11,184 bases of DNA, from the NCBI GenBank assembly GCA_002316225.1, contig DCDC01000066.1:1-11184 (forward strand). Direction: 5' to 3'. The position numbers and the translations under genes are program-made. Below the pieces are notes generated by a model. The model ran no database searches. It worked only from the letters and a program-made list of their open reading frames with translations, and was not told the origin of the DNA. Positions 6,482-11,184 of the stretch are shown one piece after another (position 1 is the stretch's first letter; each line of letters starts with the position of its first letter). The DNA is from Firmicutes bacterium UBA1065. Its GTDB lineage: Bacteria; Bacillota; Clostridia; Tissierellales; Sedimentibacteraceae.

Positions 6482-7138
6482 TTATTCTTCCACTCCAAAG
6501 CGCTTCAGGTTGGGTGATATTATTAATTCAGCTTCAGTTGCAGCCACTACGTCTTCAACACTTGCTTCCGGTCCTAATTCTTCAAGAACCAGACCATCCT
6601 TTGTCACCCTTATCAAGGCCATTTCAGTTACTATTATATCAACCTGTTCCTTGGCTGTTAAAGGAAGGGTGCATCTTTTCAAAATTTTTGGTTTTCCTTT
6701 TTGGGTGTGAACCATAGCAATGATAACTGTTTTGGCACCTACCACCAAGTCCATGGCACCTCCCATACCTGGTACCATCTTGCCGGGTATTTTCCAGTTT
6801 GCAAGATTTCCTTTTTCATCTACTTCCATGGCACCAAGAACTGTAGCATCTACATGGCCTCCCCTGATTATGCTGAAGGATGTGGCACTGTCAAAGAACA
6901 TTCCTCCCGGAAGTATAGAAGAAGGCATACCTCCTGCATTTACCAGTTCCCAATCTTCTTCTCCTTCTTTTGGGGCAGGACCTAATCCCAAAAAGCCGTT
7001 TTCCGACTGAAATGTTATGTCTATACCTTCAGGTATGTAATTTGCAACCAAAGTAGGAAGTCCTATGCCTAAGTTTACAACGTCACCGTCATTCAATAAC
7101 TGAGCGACCCTTTTAGCTATAACTTTCTTTTCATCCAT
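6482..7138 (-). CDS. ctfB: Acetoacetyl-CoA:acetate/butyrate CoA-transferase, subunit B
   Basis: A 218-residue beta subunit of a family I 3-oxoacid CoA-transferase. The catalytic glutamate that forms the glutamyl-CoA thioester is E46 in the signature ITFQSENGFLGLG. Other conserved blocks are VNLGIGLPTLVANYIP (21-36), DSATSFSIIRGGHVD, PGKMVPGMGGAMDLV and LKRCTLPLTA. The sequence resembles clostridial CtfB and E. coli AtoA. Together with subunit A it exchanges CoA between acetoacetyl-CoA and acetate or butyrate. Its ATG overlaps the subunit A stop by one base (TAATG), which ensures matched synthesis of the two subunits. It is the last gene of the thiolase operon. The acyl specificity (acetate, butyrate or a branched acid) is not decided by sequence. 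Confidence 0.93.
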   Translation of the reverse strand: MDEKKVIAKRVAQLLNDGDVVNLGIGLPTLVANYIPEGIDITFQSENGFLGLGPAPKEGEEDWELVNAGGMPSSILPGGMFFDSATSFSIIRGGHVDATVLGAMEVDEKGNLANWKIPGKMVPGMGGAMDLVVGAKTVIIAMVHTQKGKPKILKRCTLPLTAKEQVDIIVTEMALIRVTKDGLVLEELGPEASVEDVVAATEAELIISPNLKRFGVEE

Positions 7139-7794
7139 TATTTGTCACCTCCTACTATATAGTCAACAAATATGCCCGAACACATTACATGATCCGGATC
7201 AATTTCGCCAACTTCAACTATTTTATCGGCTTCTACAATGACTATATCTGCTGCCGTGGCCATTATGGGGTTGAAATTTTTTGTTGTCTTGTTAAATATC
7301 ATATTACCCTTTTTATCGGCCACAGACGCCTTTATCAGGGCTATGTCGGCTCTTAAAGGAGTTTCAAAAACATATTCTTTCCCGTTTATCACTCTGATTT
7401 CTTTTCCTTCGGCTGCTTCGGTTCCTATACCCGTTGGTGTGTAAAAGCCGCCAAGTCCATTTCCCCCACATCTTATTTTTTCCACAAGGGTACCCTGGGG
7501 AGTAAGCACTACTTCTGTCTGGCCTGAATTCATCTGATTGGCTGTCTCAGGATTAGTACCTACATGAGATGCAATTATTTTTTTGAATTGTTTGTTAACA
7601 ACCATTTTTCCTACGCCCTTGTCGGGAAAACCTGTATCATTGCATATGAGAGTCAGGTTTTTAACATTTTTTTTCACTAAGGCATCTATCAGTCTTTCCG
7701 GAGTTCCGTTGGCAAGGAATCCGCCCACCATGATAGTCATGCCGTCCTTAACCATATCAGCTGCTTCATCGATTGAAATAATTTTGTTTATCAT
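7138..7794 (-). CDS. ctfA: Acetoacetyl-CoA:acetate/butyrate CoA-transferase, subunit A
   Basis: A 218-residue alpha subunit partnering the product of the following gene. Recognisable features: DGMTIMVGGFLANGTPERLIDAL near the N-terminus (about 17-39), KKIIASHVGTNPET (71-84), the glycine-rich LTPQGTLVEKIRCGGNGLGGFYTPTG (97-122) and TTKNFNPIMATAADIVIVEA (169-188). These match clostridial CtfA and E. coli AtoD. The alpha subunit contributes to the CoA-binding site, while the catalytic glutamate is in subunit B. AAGGA (7806-7802) lies seven bases before the ATG. The gene follows the thiolase gene after 23 bases, so the thiolase product acetoacetyl-CoA can be handed directly to the transferase. 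No acetoacetate decarboxylase gene follows, so solvent-type acetone formation is not indicated here. Confidence 0.93.
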   Translation of the reverse strand: MINKIISIDEAADMVKDGMTIMVGGFLANGTPERLIDALVKKNVKNLTLICNDTGFPDKGVGKMVVNKQFKKIIASHVGTNPETANQMNSGQTEVVLTPQGTLVEKIRCGGNGLGGFYTPTGIGTEAAEGKEIRVINGKEYVFETPLRADIALIKASVADKKGNMIFNKTTKNFNPIMATAADIVIVEADKIVEVGEIDPDHVMCSGIFVDYIVGGDK

Positions 7795-7817
7795 ATAATC
7801 ATCCTTTCATTCAGGTC

Positions 7818-8999
7818 TTATTTTCTTTCAACCAGCATTGAAGTTCCCATTCCGCCGCCTATGCACAAGGTTGCAAGACCTTTCTTGGCATCTCTTTTTT
7901 GCATTTCATATATCAGAGTTACCAGTATTCTTGCTCCTGATGCTCCTATGGGGTGTCCCAATGCTATGGCTCCACCGTTTACATTTGTAATTTCGGGTTT
8001 TAATCCCAAATCACGGACAACTGCCAGGGATTGTGCTGCAAAAGCTTCATTGGCTTCCACAAGGTCCAGGTCATCAATAGTCCAACCTGCCTTTGCCAGG
8101 GCTTTTTTGGTTGCCGGAACCGGACCTAAACCCATAACCTTGGGATCAACTCCGGCTGAAGCATAAGCCGCAATTTCGCATAAATACTTCAAACCAAGCT
8201 CATCAGCCTTTTCCTTGCTCATAACAATCAAGGCAGCCGCCCCGTCATTTATGCCTGAAGCATTTCCTGCCGTAACTGTCCCGTCCTTTTTGAAGGCAGG
8301 TTTCAATTTTGCCATTTTTTCAACGGTTGACCCATGCCTTGGGTATTCGTCCGTGTCGATAACCACCGGATCCCCTTTCTTTTGAGGTATTGTTACAGGC
8401 ACTATTTCATCTGCGAATTTTCCTGCTTTTTGGGCTTCTTCAGCCCTCATCTGGCTTCGGGCGGCAAATTCATCCTGTTCTTCCCTTGTAATACCATACT
8501 GCTCTGCAACATTTTCAGCGGTTATTCCCATGTGATAATCATTGTAAATATCCCACAAACCATCGTGTACCATGTAATCAACTACACTGCCGTCGCCCAT
8601 CCTATGTCCCCATCTTGCTTTTGGCAAAAGATAAGGTGCATTGGTCATGCTTTCGGTACCCCCGCACAGGATTATGTCGCACTGACCGCTTTCAACAAAT
8701 TGTGCAGCCATGCTGACTGCTCTTAAGCCGGACCCGCACACCATGTTAATTGTCAGTGCCGGGATTTCAATAGGAACTCCTGCCCCTAAGCTGATTTGCC
8801 TTGCAATATTTTGTCCCAAACCTGCCCCTAATACATTGCCAAAATAAACTTCTTCAACCATGGACGGCTCAATGCCCGCTCTCTTGATAGCCTCTTTAGC
8901 TGCTATCACTCCCAGGTCAACCGCTGACAATGAAGCAAAAGCACCTCCGAAAGAACCAATAGGTGTTCTTGCTGCTGAAACAATCACAGCTTTTCTCAT
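7818..8999 (-). CDS. thlA: Acetyl-CoA C-acetyltransferase (thiolase II)
   Basis: A 393-residue biosynthetic-type thiolase that condenses two acetyl-CoA to acetoacetyl-CoA, or runs in reverse. All active-site residues are visible: nucleophile C88 in NMVCGSGLRAV, H349 in GGAIALGHPIGASGAR and C379 in CIGGGMGTSM, plus NEAF (317-320). The start at 8999 (MRKAVIVSAARTPIG) is chosen because AGGAGG (9010-9005) is five bases upstream and the family begins there. An in-frame ATG ten codons earlier would put the ribosome site inside the gene. It is the first gene of a three-gene operon with ctfA and ctfB, preceded by a sigma-54 promoter and a divergent sigma-54 activator gene. The role could be butyrate/acetoacetate metabolism or use of acetoacetate. 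The symbols thlA and atoB are both in use for this enzyme. Confidence 0.95.
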   Translation of the reverse strand: MRKAVIVSAARTPIGSFGGAFASLSAVDLGVIAAKEAIKRAGIEPSMVEEVYFGNVLGAGLGQNIARQISLGAGVPIEIPALTINMVCGSGLRAVSMAAQFVESGQCDIILCGGTESMTNAPYLLPKARWGHRMGDGSVVDYMVHDGLWDIYNDYHMGITAENVAEQYGITREEQDEFAARSQMRAEEAQKAGKFADEIVPVTIPQKKGDPVVIDTDEYPRHGSTVEKMAKLKPAFKKDGTVTAGNASGINDGAAALIVMSKEKADELGLKYLCEIAAYASAGVDPKVMGLGPVPATKKALAKAGWTIDDLDLVEANEAFAAQSLAVVRDLGLKPEITNVNGGAIALGHPIGASGARILVTLIYEMQKRDAKKGLATLCIGGGMGTSMLVERK

Positions 9000-9051
9000 A
9001 ATTACCTCCTTATTATTTCTTTTTATCATATTTTGTATGCCGTATTTTACA

Positions 9052-9069
9052 TAGCATTTTTCATGCCAA
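9052..9069 (-). promoter_or_regulatory. Sigma-54 (-24/-12) promoter of the thiolase-ctfAB operon
   Basis: Minus strand reads TTGGCATGAAAAATGCTA, close to the sigma-54 consensus TGGCAC-N5-TTGCW. The invariant GG (9067-9066) and GC (9055-9054) have the exact spacing for -24 and -12. The start would be near 9042, giving a leader of about 43 bases with AGGAGG at its end. The divergent neighbouring gene encodes a sigma-54 activator with an intact GAFTGA motif, which strongly supports the call. Confidence 0.85.
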
Positions 9070-9116
9070 GGTCATTGGTTGAAAATTCAAGGGTTTTTTC
9101 CCAAAAAAACAAGAAC

Positions 9117-9134
9117 ATATGCAAAAATGCATAT
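9117..9134. promoter_or_regulatory. Inverted repeat ATATGCA-AAAA-TGCATAT, likely activator binding site 1
   Basis: A perfect 18-base dyad with 7-base arms, centred about 71 bases upstream of the -12 element of the thiolase promoter. This is a usual distance for an upstream activator site of a sigma-54 promoter. It shares the TGCA-N4-TGCA core with the second site at 9153-9172. The bound protein is inferred to be the adjacent PAS/AAA+/Fis-type regulator. Confidence 0.6.
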
Positions 9135-9150
9135 AAGAATAAGAAAAAAT

Positions 9151-9173
9151 ATTGCATGATTGCATATATGCAT
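9151..9173. promoter_or_regulatory. TGCA cluster, likely activator binding site 2 (double)
   Basis: Three TGCA half-sites spaced every 8 bases: 9153-9156, 9161-9164 and 9169-9172, separated by TGAT and TATA. The last two form the perfect palindrome TGCATATATGCA. The first pair has the same TGCA-N4-TGCA architecture as site 1, and the centres are 33 bases apart, about three helical turns. The cluster lies within the predicted sigma-A promoter of the regulator gene, so bound regulator could also repress its own transcription. Confidence 0.6.
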
Positions 9174-9180
9174 ATATAAT
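9152..9180 (+). promoter_or_regulatory. Sigma-A promoter of the sigma-54 activator gene
   Basis: TTGCAT (9152-9157), a 17-base spacer and a perfect TATAAT (9175-9180). The predicted start near 9187 gives a leader of about 46 bases. The -35 and the spacer coincide with the TGCA operator cluster, a layout that suits autoregulation. Confidence 0.65.
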
Positions 9181-9232
9181 AAGAAACAAAGTAAGATAGT
9201 TCCTTAATAAATAAAAGAAAGAGGATAAAAAA

Positions 9233-10906
9233 ATGCCATCCAGCAAAAATGACGTGGATTTGGGTTTTGTTATAACTGATAATAAATTAAACGTTTTGTA
9301 CTGCAATGACTATTTTAAAAACAATATAACAAAGACCGATATCCTAAATAAAAAAATAACAATGTTCTTTCATGATATCAACGTTGATAAGGATAAGAGT
9401 CTTTATTCCGTTAAAAACAAGGACAATTCCGTTTACTATGTTATCCACAACAAATTTAAATTATACAATCACGATTTGTACAATTTTTTCTTTTATGATT
9501 TTACAATCGGAAGCGAGCTGCACAAGCAAATCGAGAGGTTGAATTCTCAACAATATTTATACAATGAGATGCTGAACAAATTGCAGGACGGCATCTATAT
9601 CACCGATGAAAAGGGGACAACCATATATGCCAACGATGCCTTTTTAAATTTATCCGGACTTACAAGGGACCAAATCATAGGCAATACGGTTTATGATTTG
9701 AGAAAAAACAACATACTTCCCAATTCATGCTGTGCCAGGGTCATAGAAACTTTAGCCCCCGTATCAACCATAAACCACTACTACAAGGGTCAGAGGTGCC
9801 TGGTTTCAGGGTCGCCCATTTTTGATGAAAAGGGCAACTTGGCCAGGACCATTGCAGTTATCAGGGACGTTACCGAGCTGGATATGCTGATGAAAACCAT
9901 AGCCAAGGAGCAAAACCTGTTTATACAAAGCGATTACAAGGTGGATACCGAAGTTATGGAAGATGACCCTGAAGACATTTTAAATAACATAAAGATGAAA
10001 AATATTTACGAAAAAGCCAAGAAAATATCCAAAGTCGACAGCACAGTCTTAATTTTGGGGGAAACCGGCGTTGGGAAAGATTTCATAGCCAAATACATCC
10101 ATAGCATCAGCCACCGGTCCAAGGGTAAATTCATAAAGATAAACTGCGGTGCCGTACCGGAGCATTTGCTTGAATCGGAATTTTTCGGCTATGAGGAAGG
10201 AGCCTTCACAGGCGCCTTAAAAGGAGGAAAAAAAGGCTTATTTGAAGAAGCTGACGGTGGCACCCTTTACCTTGATGAAATAGGGGACATGCCTTATACC
10301 CTCCAGGTTAAGCTCTTAAGTGCCATAAATGACAAGATGTTTTACCGCATAGGGGGTACCCACCCCATCGAGTTTAATGCCCGCATTATTGCTGCCACAA
10401 ACCATGATTTGAAGCAGCTTGTGGAAGAAAAGAAATTCAGGGCTGATTTATATTATAGATTAAACGTGGTGACAATCGTAATTCCCCCCTTGCGAAACAG
10501 GAAGGAAGACATAATACCCTTGTCAGCCCAATTTCTTGAATACTACAACAATAAATACGGGAAAAACTGTTACTTCAGTTCAGGCTGCCTCCAGAGTTTT
10601 TTGATATATGACTGGCCGGGCAACATAAGGGAATTAAAAAATATAATCGAGCGTATGATACTGATGGCGGACGGGGCCGAAATAGGGACGGACCTCTTCA
10701 GGGAGCATTTGATGCTGCCCGGGGGGACCGATTCGCCTGACTTGTTTACAACGGGAACAAAGACCCTTAAAGAAAAAATTGAAGAATACGAGAAGGAGAT
10801 CATCGAATCAACCTTGGCTGTTTCAAAAAATATGAAGGAAGCAGCCCTTAGGTTAGGCATAGATATTTCAACCTTAGTCAGAAAAAAACAAAAATATGAT
10901 ATATGA
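9233..10906 (+). CDS. Sigma-54-dependent transcriptional activator with PAS sensor domains
   Basis: A 557-residue enhancer-binding protein. Order: a divergent N-terminal PAS-like region (about 8-95), a clear PAS domain (about 108-220: LQDGIYITDEKGTTIYANDAFLNLSG through IAVIRDVTEL), an AAA+ domain (about 250-480) and a Fis-type helix-turn-helix (about 523-553). AAA+ motifs are intact: Walker A GETGVGKD (276-283), the sigma-54-contacting GAFTGA (323-328), Walker B GGTLYLDEIGD (342-352), RADLYYRLN (403-411) and WPGNIREL (461-468). No phosphorylatable receiver domain is present, so it is likely controlled by a ligand or redox state sensed through PAS rather than by a kinase. It is divergent from the thiolase-ctfAB operon, which carries a sigma-54 promoter, so it is very probably that operon's activator. 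This is functionally parallel to AtoC in E. coli but with a different sensor. GAGG (9221-9224) supports the ATG at 9233. Confidence 0.93.
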   Translation: MPSSKNDVDLGFVITDNKLNVLYCNDYFKNNITKTDILNKKITMFFHDINVDKDKSLYSVKNKDNSVYYVIHNKFKLYNHDLYNFFFYDFTIGSELHKQIERLNSQQYLYNEMLNKLQDGIYITDEKGTTIYANDAFLNLSGLTRDQIIGNTVYDLRKNNILPNSCCARVIETLAPVSTINHYYKGQRCLVSGSPIFDEKGNLARTIAVIRDVTELDMLMKTIAKEQNLFIQSDYKVDTEVMEDDPEDILNNIKMKNIYEKAKKISKVDSTVLILGETGVGKDFIAKYIHSISHRSKGKFIKINCGAVPEHLLESEFFGYEEGAFTGALKGGKKGLFEEADGGTLYLDEIGDMPYTLQVKLLSAINDKMFYRIGGTHPIEFNARIIAATNHDLKQLVEEKKFRADLYYRLNVVTIVIPPLRNRKEDIIPLSAQFLEYYNNKYGKNCYFSSGCLQSFLIYDWPGNIRELKNIIERMILMADGAEIGTDLFREHLMLPGGTDSPDLFTTGTKTLKEKIEEYEKEIIESTLAVSKNMKEAALRLGIDISTLVRKKQKYDI

Positions 10907-10909
10907 ATA

Positions 10910-10957
10910 GTAATCCTGAGCGGAAGCGAAGGGTCTCATCAGTCTCTTCATGATTAC
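10910..10957. repeat. Short intergenic inverted-repeat element
   Basis: Six-base arms GTAATC (10910-10915) and GATTAC (10952-10957) enclose CCTGAGCGGAAGCGAAGGGT (10916-10935) and CTCATCAG (10936-10943). The inner sequence resembles the CCTGAGCG...GAAGG-type intergenic repeat that recurs in many bacterial genomes; this likeness is from memory. It begins three bases after the regulator stop codon. No T run follows, so it is not a clear terminator. Confidence 0.5.
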
Positions 10958-10961
10958 GCAG

Positions 10962-11150
10962 AAAATAATAAAAATATCCGCTCACGGTTTCGGACACGAA
11001 TAATTCTAAAGCTCATTCCAGCTAAAAATCCTACAGCTTGCGAACTCGCTTTGCTCAAACAACGCAAGCTGTTTAACGGATTTTTAACCTGCATTCGCTA
11101 AGAATTATAGTCGTGTCCTGCAAATGTTCGCTTGATATTTTTATTATTTT
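10962..11150. repeat. Near-palindromic intergenic repeat of about 189 bp, copy 1
   Basis: The two halves are imperfect inverted copies about a centre near 11053-11056. The matching blocks, outside to inside, are: a perfect 17-base pair (10962-10978 with 11134-11150), GGACACGA (10992-10999 with 11111-11118), ATAATTCT (11000-11007 with 11101-11108), TAAAAATCC (11023-11031 with 11078-11086) and ACAGCTTGCG (11033-11042 with 11063-11072). Mismatches lie between the blocks. The RNA or single-stranded DNA would form a long cruciform-like hairpin. It has no coding capacity and no recognisable transposase. A second copy begins at about 11166. Confidence 0.85.
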
Positions 11151-11165
11151 TCAAGAGAGAAGTGT

Positions 11166-11184
11166 AAATATCCGCTCACGGTTT
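11166..11184. repeat. Start of a second copy of the near-palindromic repeat (truncated by window)
   Basis: Nineteen bases ending at the window edge (AAATATCCGCTCACGGTTT) are identical to 10972-10990 near the left end of copy 1, in the same orientation and 194 bases downstream. The outermost A/T part of the arm differs (T at 11165 against A at 10971). The rest of the copy lies outside the window. Confidence 0.75.

Noticed and set aside
9000..9029. Thiolase with ten extra N-terminal residues (start 9029).
   Set aside because: The AGGAGG used by the ATG at 8999 would then be inside the gene, and the thiolase family normally begins at MRKAVIVSAARTP.
9061..9306. Small Leu/Phe/Cys-rich open frame on the minus strand across the divergent promoter region.
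   Set aside because: It covers the sigma-54 promoter, the operators and the start of the regulator gene, and has no ribosome site or family resemblance.
10907..11184. CRISPR array or insertion sequence at the right end.
   Set aside because: The repeats are one long palindrome and a partial second copy, not short repeats with unique spacers, and no transposase reading frame is present.

Overview
The window looks like chromosomal DNA from an anaerobic, AT-rich Gram-positive bacterium of the Clostridia/Tissierellia type. This is inferred from strong AGGAGG-type ribosome binding sites, A/T-rich intergenic regions, close resemblance of the CoA-transferase subunits to clostridial CtfA/CtfB, an LrgA/LrgB pair, a membrane-anchored HtrA, and a flavin thioredoxin reductase homologue without recognisable NADPH motifs. 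The exact genus cannot be read from the sequence. There is no transposase, integrase, phage gene, CRISPR array, tRNA or rRNA.

Layout: (1) 1-840 is the 3' end of a UPF0182 membrane-protein gene, followed by a small glyoxalase-fold (VOC) gene and a terminator. (2) 1344-3418 is a plus-strand thiol-redox operon (ccdA, a thioredoxin-reductase-like flavoprotein, thioredoxin) with a well-formed sigma-A promoter carrying an inverted repeat in its spacer, and a strong terminator. (3) 4996-3404 is a minus-strand operon of lrgA, lrgB and a GNAT acetyltransferase, convergent with the redox operon. (4) 5126-6400 is an HtrA-type serine protease gene, divergent from lrgA. (5) 8999-6482 is a minus-strand operon of thiolase, CoA-transferase subunit A and subunit B. 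It is convergent with htrA, and the two share a bidirectional terminator. (6) 9233-10906 encodes a PAS-domain sigma-54 activator, divergent from the thiolase operon. (7) 10907-11184 is non-coding repeat DNA: a short inverted-repeat element, then a near-palindrome of about 189 bp, then the start of a second copy cut off by the window edge.

How the parts work together: CcdA, the reductase-like flavoprotein and thioredoxin form a plausible chain carrying electrons from a cytoplasmic donor through thioredoxin and across the membrane to extracytoplasmic disulfides. The reductase keeps its FAD site and CATC redox centre but lacks the usual NADPH glycine-rich and HRR motifs, so ferredoxin is a reasonable candidate donor. 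Thiolase and CtfAB interconvert acetyl-CoA, acetoacetyl-CoA and acetoacetate or short-chain acyl-CoAs. A sigma-54 promoter (TTGGCATGAAAAATGCTA on the minus strand) lies just upstream of the thiolase gene. TGCA-N4-TGCA sites further upstream also overlap the activator gene's own sigma-A promoter. Together these form a compact regulatory unit: the activator probably switches on the thiolase-ctfAB operon and may control itself.
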